The notes under the pieces: generated by a model
Seen by the model: the letters and a program-made list of their open reading frames with translations, nothing else
Told to the model about the DNA's origin: nothing
The model's database searches: none
Assembly (NCBI RefSeq): GCF_900590885.1
Contig: NZ_UUON01000001.1
Span: forward strand, 62,001-126,000
DNA length: 64,000 nt
Direction: 5' to 3'
Origin: Pseudomonas viridiflava
GTDB lineage: Bacteria; Pseudomonadota; Gammaproteobacteria; Pseudomonadales; Pseudomonadaceae
Translations under genes and position numbers: made by a program
In this document: positions 1-8,663 of the stretch, piece by piece
Position numbering within the stretch: the stretch's first letter is position 1
How the letters are laid out: each line of letters starts with the position of its first letter

Positions 1-717
1 CTGGGTGGCAACTACGTCGGCAGCTACAGCGAGCATCGCAAAGCGCATATTGATTATGCGAACGCAGTGTTGCCCAGCGAGGACAATGTGAAGGGCTATG
101 TAAACCGTTTAATGACGCAAGAAAACGGGCGAGCGATGGTGTCGATGATTTCGTTCGTCGGACCTGTGGTCGACATTTTCGAGGGCAAGGTTGAGGCGGG
201 GCTAAAGGGGCTGGCTATTGATGTCGTATCGTTCATTGGTGCAGGCGGGTTACACGCTACCTACAAGGCATGGAAGGCAGTCAAGCTGGCATCGCGGTTG
301 AACAGGCAGGCGTTTCGTGCCTCCGCTCTGAAAGAAGGCACAGCGTTGCTTCGGGGGATATTCAACCCTGCAGAGGGTTTTCTTGATTTGCCGGCACAGC
401 CCGGCAAGTTAGCCAGATTTGCGCGACGTAAATACAGGGGGATTCCTGCCAGGGTAGGGATGGGGGTTTACGTACCCGCTGATGTCTTCGAAAAGGCGCG
501 TTTTGGCAAAGATACCTTTCCCACCGCATCGCAGATGCTGGAGAAGGCGCAAGCCAGAGCAGCAACCAAAGAGTGGCCTGGAATTTTGGTATCAGGCACA
601 GTTAACAAAGTAAATCTGCGCGCCGTTAACCAGTGGGCCAGTTGGTACGCCATCAATCCTCGTACAGGCGCACCGTTTGGCCCCCCCATTGAAGGCTTTG
701 TTCCCAAAAGCGGCTAA
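1..717 (+). CDS. C-terminal part of a large protein, possibly toxin-like (partial)
   Basis: The reading frame is open from the first base, so the start lies outside the window; about 238 residues are visible. A GTG at 67 could be read as a start, but the frame continues upstream without a stop, so a truncated long gene is more likely. The visible part has a hydrophobic stretch rich in Gly/Ala/Val (FVGPVVDIF, LAIDVVSFIGAGGLH) followed by a basic region and a C-terminus ending in GFVPKSG. This resembles the tails of the very large toxin-like proteins (DUF6543/dermonecrotic-type) common in fluorescent pseudomonads, but I see no catalytic motif, so that link is a guess. It converges on the cation antiporter operon with 18 bases between the stops. 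Confidence 0.45.
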   Translation: MGGNYVGSYSEHRKAHIDYANAVLPSEDNVKGYVNRLMTQENGRAMVSMISFVGPVVDIFEGKVEAGLKGLAIDVVSFIGAGGLHATYKAWKAVKLASRLNRQAFRASALKEGTALLRGIFNPAEGFLDLPAQPGKLARFARRKYRGIPARVGMGVYVPADVFEKARFGKDTFPTASQMLEKAQARAATKEWPGILVSGTVNKVNLRAVNQWASWYAINPRTGAPFGPPIEGFVPKSG

Positions 718-735
718 TGCGGATGGGGGTAGTCG

Positions 736-1098
736 CTAGACTGATTCAGTTGGGTTCTCAGTCCTGCGACTACTTACCTCGGCCGGCACATCATCGCCGG
801 CCATACGCTTGCGGAACAACGCCGTGCGTGCCAGCAGCAAGGTGGTCACCGGCACCGTGATCGACAGCAGAATCGGAATCAACCAGCCGTGCAACACCGG
901 CCCGGACTTGAGCACCGAAAAGTAGATGATCGACGCTAACGCCACACACCACGCGCCCAGCGTCGAGGCGAGTGCCGGCGGGTGCATGCGCTGGAAGAAG
1001 TCCTTCATGCGCAGCAAGCCGATCGCGCCAATCAAGGCAAATACGCTGCTCAACACCAGCAGCACTGCGACGACGATTTCCATCCACAGCGGCATCAT
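736..1098 (-). CDS. phaG: Monovalent cation/proton antiporter subunit G
   Basis: Small membrane subunit (120 residues, usual for MnhG/PhaG) of the multi-subunit Mrp/Pha antiporter, which exchanges cytoplasmic Na+ or K+ for protons. Three hydrophobic helices are visible; the family segment GLLRMKDFFQRMHPP lies between the first two. It is the last gene of the operon: its ATG overlaps the phaF stop by four bases (ATGA), so translation is probably coupled. The polar C-terminal tail (SSRRTENPTESV) is not part of the conserved domain. Confidence 0.93.
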   Translation of the reverse strand: MMPLWMEIVVAVLLVLSSVFALIGAIGLLRMKDFFQRMHPPALASTLGAWCVALASIIYFSVLKSGPVLHGWLIPILLSITVPVTTLLLARTALFRKRMAGDDVPAEVSSRRTENPTESV

Positions 1099-1373
1099 TC
1101 AATCACCTCCCCACGCAGCAGGAATTTGGCCAGGGCAAACGAGCCGACGAAGCCGAACAGCGCAATCAGCAGCGCCGCCTCGAAGTAGGTGTCACTGGCA
1201 TACCGAATGCCCAGTACCAGCATCATCAGCATTGCCAGGATGTACAGGTAGTCCAGCGCCAGCACCCGGTCCTGGGCCGACGGGCCCTTGAAGAGGCGCA
1301 CCAGGGTCAGCACCATGGCCAAGGAGAACAGGAACAGGCTGAACAGGATCGCATTGGAGAGCAGGGCGCTCAT
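1095..1373 (-). CDS. phaF: Monovalent cation/proton antiporter subunit F
   Basis: MnhF/PhaF family, 92 residues with three predicted membrane helices. The conserved segment RLFKGPSAQDRVLALDYLY follows the first helix. This subunit is needed for assembly and activity of Mrp complexes, although its exact role in transport is unclear. It overlaps both neighbours by four bases. Confidence 0.93.
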   Translation of the reverse strand: MSALLSNAILFSLFLFSLAMVLTLVRLFKGPSAQDRVLALDYLYILAMLMMLVLGIRYASDTYFEAALLIALFGFVGSFALAKFLLRGEVIE

Positions 1374-1858
1374 TCGAAGATCTCCATCAGGGGGCGCTCG
1401 TAGGCGCTTTTGAAGTGCTCGATAAACGCCGCTTCATCCTCCAGGTCGAACACGTGCAGCAGCAGGATGCTGCGGTCCAGCGCCAGTTCCGACCAGATGG
1501 TGCCGGGCACCACGGTGGTGATCATCGACAGCGCCGCCAGGCCGTTGGCGTCGCGCAGGTCCAGGGGGATCTTGATAAAGCCCGAGCGCGGCGGCCGCGA
1601 GCCACAGGTGAGCACGCCCCAGGCCACTTGCAGGTTGGAGACAATCACATCGCGGCCCACCAGGAAAAACAGGCGGATGATCACTCCGGGGCGGCGGATG
1701 CGAATCGGCAGCGGGCGCAGCGGCGCCATCAGCAGCGGCGCGAGAAAGCCCAGCAACGCACCGAGCAACAGGTTGCCGGGGCTGACCGACAGGTTCAGCA
1801 CCAGCCACAACACCCACAACGCCAGGGACAACCACGGGGCAGGCAACAGGCGCTTCAT
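1370..1858 (-). CDS. phaE: Monovalent cation/proton antiporter subunit E
   Basis: MnhE/PhaE family, 162 residues. N-terminal helices (PWLSLALWVLWLVLNLS, LLLGALLGFLAPLL) are followed by the cytoplasmic domain with the family signature VPGTIWSELA and LLLHVFDLEDE. It overlaps phaD and phaF by four bases each. Length and order match the six-gene (group 2) Mrp operons of proteobacteria. Confidence 0.93.
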   Translation of the reverse strand: MKRLLPAPWLSLALWVLWLVLNLSVSPGNLLLGALLGFLAPLLMAPLRPLPIRIRRPGVIIRLFFLVGRDVIVSNLQVAWGVLTCGSRPPRSGFIKIPLDLRDANGLAALSMITTVVPGTIWSELALDRSILLLHVFDLEDEAAFIEHFKSAYERPLMEIFE

Positions 1859-3537
1859 GGTTGCACCTCCAGCGCGGCGGTCTTGGCTTCAGGGCTGGGC
1901 ACCGGGCGCGTGGCCATCACGGCCATCACGTAGCTCTCCGGGTTGTTCAGGCTCACGGCGGTGGCCTGGGTGTAGCGCATCAGCGGCTCCGCCTTGAAGG
2001 TCAGCAGGATACTGAGGCCGAGCAGGAAGAAGATCGGTATGCATTCATAGCGACGCAGCAGCGGCGAAGGACGTTCCTCCGGGGTCCAGAAGCGCTGGAT
2101 GCCCAGGCGCGCAAAAGCGATCAGCGAGGCCAGGCCGGACAGGATCAACAGCGCCACCAGGCCCCAGGCCGCCGGGCGGATTGGTTCGTCGACACTCACA
2201 CCCAGGCCCTGCGGATTGACCAGCGCACTCAACAGGCTGAGCTTGCCGATAAACCCGGACAGCGGCGGCATGCCGATAATCAGCAGCGCGCAGGCGACAA
2301 AGCTCAAGCCCAGGAACGCCATGGTCCAGGGGATCACCTGGCCGACCACGGCCTGCTGCTCATCATCCAGGTTCACGCCGGGGCGCGGGTGCAGGGATTC
2401 CATGGCTTTGGGCAGTGCATCGATTTCCTCATCCAGCGGCAGGTCATTGGCCGAGCGCGAACGCTCGATCAGTTCGGCCAGCAGGAACAATGCACTCAAC
2501 GCCAGCGTGGAGCTGACCAGATAGAACAGCGCGCCAGCGGTCAGGCTCGGCTGGGCAAAGCCCACGGCCGACAGCAGGATCCCGGCCGAGACCAGGATGC
2601 TCAGGCTCGCCATGCGCTCCAGCCGCTGCGCCGCCAGCATCGCCAGCCCGGCGCAGAGGATGGTGGCCATGCCGCCGTACACCAGCCAGTCACCGCCGAA
2701 CAGCGCCGAGGCGCCGGCCTGGCCGGAGAACAGCAAGGTCCACAAGCGCAGTACGGTGTACACGCCGACCTTGGTCATGATCGCAAACATCGCCGCCACC
2801 GGCGCACTCGCCGAGGAATAGGCAGGCGCCAGCCAGAAGTTCAGCGGCCACATGCCGGCCTTGGCCAGGAACGCCACCGCGAGGATCGCCGCACCGGCAT
2901 GCAGCAGGCCACGATCAGCCTCGGGCACCAGCGGGATTTTCAGCGCCAGGTCGGCGAAATTCAGCGTGCCGGTGACGCCATAGACCATCGCCGCGCCAAT
3001 CAGGAACAGCGACGACGCCAGCAGGTTGATCGCGATGTAATGCAGCCCCGCCGACACCCGCGCACGGCCCGAGCCGTGCAGCATCAAGCCATAGGAAGCC
3101 GCCAGCAGCACCTCGAAGAACACGAACAGGTTGAACAGGTCGGCGGTGAGAAACGCGCCGTAAAGGCCCATCATCTGGATCTGGAACAGCGCATGGAAAC
3201 TGGTGCCCGCGCGGTCCCAGCGGGCCATGGCGAACAGCAGCGCACTGACGCCGATGATCCCGGTGAGCACCAGCATCAACGCCGACAGTTGGTCCACCAC
3301 CAGCACGATGCCGAACGGTACCTGCCAGTTGCCCGGCAGGTACACGCCGATCGAGCCGGGGCCGCCTTTTTGCGTCCAGTACAACAGCAGGATGGCGATG
3401 CCCAGGCCGACGACGCTGGAGAACAGGTTGATTTTTGCTTTCAGCGGGCGGCGTTTTTCGCCGAGCATCAGCATCAGTGCGGCGGTCAGCAGCGGCAGCA
3501 GGATCGGCGCGACGATCAGTTGATTCATCCACGTCAT
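1855..3537 (-). CDS. phaD: Monovalent cation/proton antiporter subunit D
   Basis: 560-residue polytopic membrane protein of the MrpD/NuoM/NuoN superfamily, the proton-channelling type of subunit. About 14 helices; the family segment FAIMTKVGVYTVLRL carries the conserved membrane lysine, and FNLFVFFEVLLAASYGLML carries the conserved glutamate. A hydrophilic insertion near residues 360-395 (RSRSANDLPLDEEIDALPK) makes it longer than the typical ~500 residues. It starts within the phaC stop (ATGA overlap). Confidence 0.95.
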   Translation of the reverse strand: MTWMNQLIVAPILLPLLTAALMLMLGEKRRPLKAKINLFSSVVGLGIAILLLYWTQKGGPGSIGVYLPGNWQVPFGIVLVVDQLSALMLVLTGIIGVSALLFAMARWDRAGTSFHALFQIQMMGLYGAFLTADLFNLFVFFEVLLAASYGLMLHGSGRARVSAGLHYIAINLLASSLFLIGAAMVYGVTGTLNFADLALKIPLVPEADRGLLHAGAAILAVAFLAKAGMWPLNFWLAPAYSSASAPVAAMFAIMTKVGVYTVLRLWTLLFSGQAGASALFGGDWLVYGGMATILCAGLAMLAAQRLERMASLSILVSAGILLSAVGFAQPSLTAGALFYLVSSTLALSALFLLAELIERSRSANDLPLDEEIDALPKAMESLHPRPGVNLDDEQQAVVGQVIPWTMAFLGLSFVACALLIIGMPPLSGFIGKLSLLSALVNPQGLGVSVDEPIRPAAWGLVALLILSGLASLIAFARLGIQRFWTPEERPSPLLRRYECIPIFFLLGLSILLTFKAEPLMRYTQATAVSLNNPESYVMAVMATRPVPSPEAKTAALEVQP

Positions 3538-3878
3538 TCCTTGGGCTCCCGGCCGTCCACATGGTCAGTGCCGGTCAGGCCCCGCGAGGCCAGCAGCACC
3601 ACCAGGAACAAGGCGGTCATGGCGAAGCTGATGACGATGGCCGTGAGCACCAGCGCCTGGGGCAGCGGGTCGGTGTAGTTGAGCAGGTCTTGCGGCACGC
3701 CGTCCTTGATGATCGGCTCCTTGCCGATAAACAGGCTGCCCATGCTGAAAATGAACAGGTTGACCCCATACGACAGCAGGCACAGGCCCATCACCACCTG
3801 GAATGTCCGTGGTCGCAGGACCAACCAGACGCCGGAGGCCGCCAGGACCCCAATGGCAATTGCGATGACTTCTTCCAT
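3534..3878 (-). CDS. phaC: Monovalent cation/proton antiporter subunit C
   Basis: 114-residue MrpC/NuoK-like subunit with three helices (AIAIGVLAASGVWLVL; GLCLLSYGVNLFIF; ALVLTAIVISFAMTALFLV). The LSYGVNLF segment corresponds to the NuoK region that bears a conserved acidic residue in complex I. It starts one base before the phaA stop ends and overlaps phaD. It should not be confused with polyhydroxyalkanoate synthase phaC. Confidence 0.94.
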   Translation of the reverse strand: MEEVIAIAIGVLAASGVWLVLRPRTFQVVMGLCLLSYGVNLFIFSMGSLFIGKEPIIKDGVPQDLLNYTDPLPQALVLTAIVISFAMTALFLVVLLASRGLTGTDHVDGREPKE

Positions 3879-6799
3879 CAGGCGGCTCCTTCCGTTGCGG
3901 CAACCACTTTGGCCTGGTTGCTCGGTTTATGTGCGCGTACGGATTGGTGACCGAGGGCGGTAAGCATCAGCAGGGTCGAGCCGACGACCATGGCGTACAC
4001 GCCGACGTCGAAGAACAACGCGCTCGCCACGTGGATATCGCCCAGCACCGGCAGGCTCAAATGCCAGGTGTGGGTGGTGAGGAACGGGTACCCGGCAAAC
4101 AGCGCACCGAGCCCGGTCAGCGTGGCCGAGAACAACCCGAAGCCCATCCAGCGCATCGGCCGCAGGCTCATTTGCGCCTCGACCCACTGCGTACCGGCGA
4201 CCATGTATTGCAGGATAAACGCCACCGACATCACCAGCCCCGCGACGAAACCGCCGCCCGGCTGGTTGTGGCCGCGCATGAACAGGTAGAACGACACCAC
4301 CAACGCAATCGGCAGCAGCAGGCGCACCAGCACCGCCGGCACCATCATGAAGCCCAGGGCGGTGTCGCTGGCCTGGCGCGGGTTGACCAGGTCGGTCGCC
4401 ACGTCGGGCGCCAGTTGGCGCTGTTGGGCGGGCAGTTGCATGCTTTCCTTGGACGGGCGGAAGCGCCGCAGCAGCGCGTACACGGTCAGCGCCACGGCGC
4501 CGAGCACGGTGATTTCGCCGAGGGTGTCGAAGCCACGGAAGTCCACCAGCATCACGTTCACCACATTGCTGCCGCCGCCTTCGGGCAGGGCGCGGCTCAA
4601 GTAGAACGAGGAAATGTCGTTGGGTGTCTGGCGCGTCAGCATCGCATAGGACAGCAACGCCATGCCGCCGCCCACCACGGTGGACAACAGGAAGTCACGC
4701 AGGCGACGAATGCGCGCCTTGCGCAGTGAGCTCGGGAGTGGCGAGACTTCTTCGATCCGCCGTGGCAGCCAGCGCAGGCCGAGCAGGATCAGCACGGTGG
4801 TGACCACTTCCACCACCAGTTGGGTCAGCGCCAGGTCCGGTGCCGAGAACCATACAAAGGTGACGCAGGTCATCAGGCCGCACACGCTGACCATGGTCAG
4901 GGCCGCCAGCCGGTGGTACTTGGCTTGCCAGGCGGCGCCGAGGGCACAGGCAATCGCCAGCAGCCACAGGGTGACGAACACGATGGAACCCGGGATTTTC
5001 GGGCGGTCGCCCCAACTGAGGCCGCTGTTGAGCATCGGGATCAAGCCCGCGATCACCGCCGCCAGCACCAGCAGGAACAGCTGGGTCTGCAGGCGTTTGG
5101 TGCTGATGCGTTTTTCGATCTTGCGCACGCCGCGCATCATCACCACCAGGCAGCGCTCGAAACCGCGCTTGCCGTTGAAGTAGCCGATCAGTGGCGGGTA
5201 CTTGAAGCGGCCGAGCTTGAGTTGCTTGCGCAGCACCAGGTACAGCACCACGCCGCCGGACATGGCCACCAGGCTCATGATCATCGGCGCGTTCCAGCCG
5301 TGCCAGATCGCCAGGCTGTACTCCGGCAGCACGCCGCCCACCACCGGCAGGGCGGCGGCGGCGAGGATCGAGCCGACCACCTGGGCCGGGAAGATGCCGA
5401 CCAGCAGGCAGGTGAATACCAGCAGTTCCACCGGCGCGCGCATCCAGCGCGGCGGTTCGTGAGGGGTATGGGGCAGGTCTTTCGCCGGCGGGCCGAAGAA
5501 CACATCGACGGTAAAGCGCAGCGCGTAGGCCACGCTGAATGTACCGGCGACAGTGGCGATTACCGGCAGGGCGATTTCCACCCACTTGGTCGCCGAGATA
5601 AACACGGTTTCGGCGAAGAACATTTCCTTGGACAGGAAGCCGTTGAGCAACGGCACGCCCGCCATTGACGCACTGGCGACCATCGCCAGGGTCGCGGTAA
5701 ACGGGATCAGGCGCACCAGACCGCTGAGCTTGCGGATATCCCGCGTGCCGCTTTCGTGGTCGATGATGCCTGCCGCCATGAACAGCGAAGCCTTGAACGT
5801 GGCGTGGTTGAGAATGTGGAACACCGCCGCGACGGCGGCCAGCGGGCTATTGAGGCCCAGCAACAAGGTGATCAGCCCGAGGTGGCTGATGGTGGAGTAG
5901 GCCAGCAGGCCCTTGAGGTCATTCTGGAACATGGCGCAGTAAGCGCCGAGGAGGAGGGTGAGGGCGCCGGCACCGCCGACGATCCAGAACCATTCTTCGC
6001 TGCCGGACAGCGACGGCCACAGGCGGGCCAGCAGGAACACGCCGGCCTTCACCATCGTTGCCGAGTGCAGGTACGCCGACACCGGCGTGGGCGCGGCCAT
6101 CGCATGGGGCAGCCAGAAGTGGAACGGGAACTGCGCGCTTTTGCTCAAGGCGCCGATCAGCACCAACGCGAGCATGACCGGGTACAGCGCATGCGCGCGA
6201 ATCTGCTCGCCCGCCGCCAGCACCAGGTCCAGGTCGTAGCTGCCGACGATATGCCCCAGCAGCATCACGCCCGCCAGCAGGCACAGGCCGCCCGCGCCGG
6301 TGACCATCAACGCCATATACGCGCCGCGTCGGGCATCGGCGCGGTGGTGCCAGTAACCGATCAGCAGGAACGAGAACAGGCTGGTCAGTTCCCAGAAGAA
6401 CACGATCTGGACCAGGTTGCCGGAGATCACCAGCCCGAGCATGGCGCCCATGAAGGCCAGGAAAAATGCGAAGAAGCGCGGCACCGGGTCGTCCGGCGAC
6501 ATGTAATAGCGCGCATACAGCGCCACCAGCGTGCCGATGCCCAGCACCAGCATCGAGAACAGCCAGGCAAACCCGTCCATGCGCAACACGAAGTTCAGCC
6601 CGAGGCTGGGCAACCACATGAATTCTTCGCGAATCACGCCACCGTGGGCGATCTGGGGGTAGAGCAAGGCGACTTGAAGGGTGCCGACCAGGGCCACAAG
6701 GCCGGCCAACAGGGATTCGGTGTTACGTGCATTGTGCGGCAGCAAGGCCGCCAGACAGCTGCCAATGAACGGCAGAAGCAGTAGAACTATCAGGGACAT
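3878..6799 (-). CDS. phaAB: Monovalent cation/proton antiporter subunit A (A+B fusion)
   Basis: First gene of the operon, 973 residues. Residues 1 to about 650 are the MrpA/NuoL-type ion-translocating domain (signature VFFWELTSLFSFLLIGYWHH; FPFHFWLPHAMAAPTPVSAYLHSATMVKAGVFLLARL is the NuoL-like core). The remainder carries the MnhB domain (GGGFVAGLVMSVAFILQYM near residue 855), so A and B are fused, as in Pha systems. The start ATG at 6799 begins a hydrophobic helix directly (MSLIVLLLLPF). The 124-base gap to the DMT gene must hold the operon promoter. The predicted role is pH and Na+/K+ homeostasis at the inner membrane. Confidence 0.95.
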   Translation of the reverse strand: MSLIVLLLLPFIGSCLAALLPHNARNTESLLAGLVALVGTLQVALLYPQIAHGGVIREEFMWLPSLGLNFVLRMDGFAWLFSMLVLGIGTLVALYARYYMSPDDPVPRFFAFFLAFMGAMLGLVISGNLVQIVFFWELTSLFSFLLIGYWHHRADARRGAYMALMVTGAGGLCLLAGVMLLGHIVGSYDLDLVLAAGEQIRAHALYPVMLALVLIGALSKSAQFPFHFWLPHAMAAPTPVSAYLHSATMVKAGVFLLARLWPSLSGSEEWFWIVGGAGALTLLLGAYCAMFQNDLKGLLAYSTISHLGLITLLLGLNSPLAAVAAVFHILNHATFKASLFMAAGIIDHESGTRDIRKLSGLVRLIPFTATLAMVASASMAGVPLLNGFLSKEMFFAETVFISATKWVEIALPVIATVAGTFSVAYALRFTVDVFFGPPAKDLPHTPHEPPRWMRAPVELLVFTCLLVGIFPAQVVGSILAAAALPVVGGVLPEYSLAIWHGWNAPMIMSLVAMSGGVVLYLVLRKQLKLGRFKYPPLIGYFNGKRGFERCLVVMMRGVRKIEKRISTKRLQTQLFLLVLAAVIAGLIPMLNSGLSWGDRPKIPGSIVFVTLWLLAIACALGAAWQAKYHRLAALTMVSVCGLMTCVTFVWFSAPDLALTQLVVEVVTTVLILLGLRWLPRRIEEVSPLPSSLRKARIRRLRDFLLSTVVGGGMALLSYAMLTRQTPNDISSFYLSRALPEGGGSNVVNVMLVDFRGFDTLGEITVLGAVALTVYALLRRFRPSKESMQLPAQQRQLAPDVATDLVNPRQASDTALGFMMVPAVLVRLLLPIALVVSFYLFMRGHNQPGGGFVAGLVMSVAFILQYMVAGTQWVEAQMSLRPMRWMGFGLFSATLTGLGALFAGYPFLTTHTWHLSLPVLGDIHVASALFFDVGVYAMVVGSTLLMLTALGHQSVRAHKPSNQAKVVAATEGAA

Positions 6800-6923
6800 A
6801 GGCTTCTAATCTGCGGGAGTTTGGGATGCATCATACGTGCCGCTTTCTCGATCACCAAACGGCAAGATGTGGCAGGATCCTACAAAGTAGGCTGAAAATT
6901 CCCATTTGGCATTGTTTCGGACC

Positions 6924-7853
6924 TTAGCCTTGCTGCTCCTGTTCCCGCTCATTCTGCAGTTCGATGGCCTTTTGCCCGCGAGTCTTCAATTCGCTCACGA
7001 TGACCGCCAACACAATCAACACGGCGCCCAGCATCGCTATCGGCGGGAAACGCTCCCCGGCAATCCGCCCCACCACACCGGCCCACACCGGCTCACCGGC
7101 ATAAATCAAGGTGGCACGGGTTGGCGAAACACTTTGCTGCGCCCAGTTCATTGCCACCTGGATCACCGCACTGGTCAAACCCAGGCCCACCGCGCTGAAC
7201 AGCAGTAACCACGAAAACCCCGGCAGCGCCTCGCCCATCGGCACCACCATCAGGAACGACAACAACGACGCCGTGGCCAGTTGCACCACGGTCACCCGGC
7301 GCACATCCACCTGGCCGGCAAACGCACCGATCAGGATGATTTCGGCAGCAATCGCGATGGCACCAATCAAGGTGGCGATCTCACCCGGGCTGAAATTCAG
7401 CGAGGCGCCGGCAGGGCCGGTCAACAACATCAACCCGGCAAACGCCAGCATGATGCCAATGCTCGGCATCAAGCCAGGGCGACGGCCCAGCACCAGCCAC
7501 TGCAATAACGGCACGAACGGCACATACAGCGCGGTGATGAACGCCGACTGGCTGCTGAGGATCGTCTGCAGGCCAATGGTCTGCAAGCCGTAGCCAAACA
7601 TGATCGCCACGCCGATAAACACCCCGGCCTTCAGCTCGAACAGGGTCAGGTCGCGCAAGGTGCGCAAGGAAAAGAACCCCACCACGATGGCCGCAGCCGC
7701 AAAGCGCAGGCCGACGAAAAACATCGGCCCGCTGACCGTCATCGCATGCTGCACGAGCAAAAAGGTGCCGCCCCAGATCATGGTGATCACCACCAGGATG
7801 CATTCGGCTTTGCTGAAACGGTTGAAACGGGAGGAGGCGTTCGGGCTGGTCAT
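6924..7853 (-). CDS. DMT superfamily (EamA) transporter
   Basis: 309 residues from the ATG at 7853 (MTSPNASSRF). An in-frame ATG at 7964 would add 37 polar residues reaching into the divergent regulator gene and is unlikely. Two EamA repeats of about five helices each are visible; the first begins LVVITMIWGGTFLLVQHA, the second around IATLIGAIAIAAEIILIG. Such proteins export amino acids or metabolites, but the substrate cannot be read from sequence. It is divergent from an XRE-cupin regulator 80 bases away, a frequent pairing for exporter plus sensor. The C-terminus is polar (ELQNEREQEQQG). Confidence 0.85.
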   Translation of the reverse strand: MTSPNASSRFNRFSKAECILVVITMIWGGTFLLVQHAMTVSGPMFFVGLRFAAAAIVVGFFSLRTLRDLTLFELKAGVFIGVAIMFGYGLQTIGLQTILSSQSAFITALYVPFVPLLQWLVLGRRPGLMPSIGIMLAFAGLMLLTGPAGASLNFSPGEIATLIGAIAIAAEIILIGAFAGQVDVRRVTVVQLATASLLSFLMVVPMGEALPGFSWLLLFSAVGLGLTSAVIQVAMNWAQQSVSPTRATLIYAGEPVWAGVVGRIAGERFPPIAMLGAVLIVLAVIVSELKTRGQKAIELQNEREQEQQG

Positions 7854-7908
7854 GGCGGCTCGGTCTTGCAAGGGAAGGGTACGGACCGCACAATGCGCCG
7901 CACGCTGG

Positions 7909-7920
7909 GCAGTATACTGC
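7909..7920. promoter_or_regulatory. 12-bp perfect palindrome between DMT exporter and XRE-cupin regulator
   Basis: GCAGTATACTGC reads the same on both strands and contains TATACT, a near-consensus -10, in both directions. It lies 55 bases upstream of the DMT start and 13 upstream of the regulator start. Position and symmetry suit an operator for the dimeric HTH protein encoded next to it. This is inference; no binding motif is known to me for this protein. Confidence 0.45.
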
Positions 7921-7933
7921 GCACACCCACTCA

Positions 7934-8509
7934 TTGAGCAATATAGTGCACAAAGAAAATCCACATCGGGCTTCGGTCCTGCAGCACGTCAGCCAGAACG
8001 TTCGCCGTCTGCGGCATGCTGCCGACCTGAGCCAGACCGCGCTATCGGAAAAATCCGGGGTCAGCCGGCGCATGCTGGTGGCCATCGAGGCGGGTGAGAA
8101 GAATGTCAGCCTGTCCACCCTCGACCGCGTTGCCGAAGCGCTGGACGTGGCCTTCAGCGACCTGATCCAGGCCCCGGATGCCCCCGACCACAGCCGCATC
8201 AACGAACTGGCCTGGGCCGGCGATATCCCCGGCAGCAAGGCCGTGTTGCTGGCCAAGGCCACCGCGCGGCGCGAGGTCGAGTTGTGGGAGATGCAATTGG
8301 AGCCGGGTGACCGCTACAGCCCCGACCCCGACCCGGACGGCTGGAGCGTGCAGCTGTTTGTGTTCGAAGGCTGCCTCACGTTGCTGGTGGGCGCGGACGA
8401 AAAGCGCGTCGCCGCCGGCGAGTTCTATATGTTCGCCAGCCGCAACGTCCACGGCTACCGCAACGACGGCGAGGTCGCCGTACGCTTTGTGCGCAACGTG
8501 GTGATCTAA
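7934..8509 (+). CDS. XRE-family transcriptional regulator with C-terminal cupin domain
   Basis: 191 residues from a TTG start at 7934; GTG at 7946 is an equally possible start, and neither has a clear ribosome site. Residues 15-70 form an HTH_3 domain (LRHAADLSQTALSEKSGVS then MLVAIEAGEKNVSLSTLDRVAEAL). Residues 110-190 form a cupin_2 barrel (ELWEMQLEPGDRYSP, GEFYMFASRNVHGYRN) that probably senses a small ligand. Proteins of this architecture usually regulate a neighbouring transporter or enzyme; here the divergent DMT exporter is the best candidate target. Confidence 0.88.
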   Translation: MSNIVHKENPHRASVLQHVSQNVRRLRHAADLSQTALSEKSGVSRRMLVAIEAGEKNVSLSTLDRVAEALDVAFSDLIQAPDAPDHSRINELAWAGDIPGSKAVLLAKATARREVELWEMQLEPGDRYSPDPDPDGWSVQLFVFEGCLTLLVGADEKRVAAGEFYMFASRNVHGYRNDGEVAVRFVRNVVI

Positions 8510-8538
8510 CTGTCCGCCAGGCAACAGTGGATGGACAC

Positions 8539-8583
8539 TTTGCTGGTTTGCGTCGCCGTCCACCGTGGTAAATCACCAGCAAA
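8539..8583. promoter_or_regulatory. Inverted repeat upstream of the sigma54-like promoter
   Basis: TTTGCTGGT (8539-8547) and ACCAGCAAA (8575-8583) are perfect 9-base inverted copies. A shorter pair TGGAC/GTCCA (8532-8536, 8558-8562) interleaves with them. They lie 30-75 bases upstream of the -24 element and may be activator sites for an enhancer-binding protein such as SfnR. This is inference from position. Confidence 0.4.
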
Positions 8584-8610
8584 CGCCTGATTTCATTGGC
8601 GATTAAATTC

Positions 8611-8627
8611 AGGCACGACTCCTGCAA
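8611..8627 (+). promoter_or_regulatory. Sigma54-type (-24/-12) promoter candidate of the sfnB operon
   Basis: The sequence AGGCACGACTCCTGCA shows the invariant GG (8612-8613), ten bases, then GC (8624-8625), and matches the -24 GGCAC block well. The expected transcription start is near 8637, 27 bases before the sfnB ATG. Dimethyl-sulfone utilisation genes of P. putida are known to need RpoN and the activator SfnR, so a sigma54 promoter fits this operon. Confidence 0.6.
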
Positions 8628-8663
8628 TCACTCCAGTATCCCCTCGGAGCCTGGAGTCGGCCC

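Noticed and set aside
1861..3678. 605-codon open frame on the plus strand opposite phaD
   Set aside because: It is the antisense shadow of phaD in high-GC DNA; composition is Arg/Gln/His-rich with no domain, and phaD itself has clear membrane-protein signatures.
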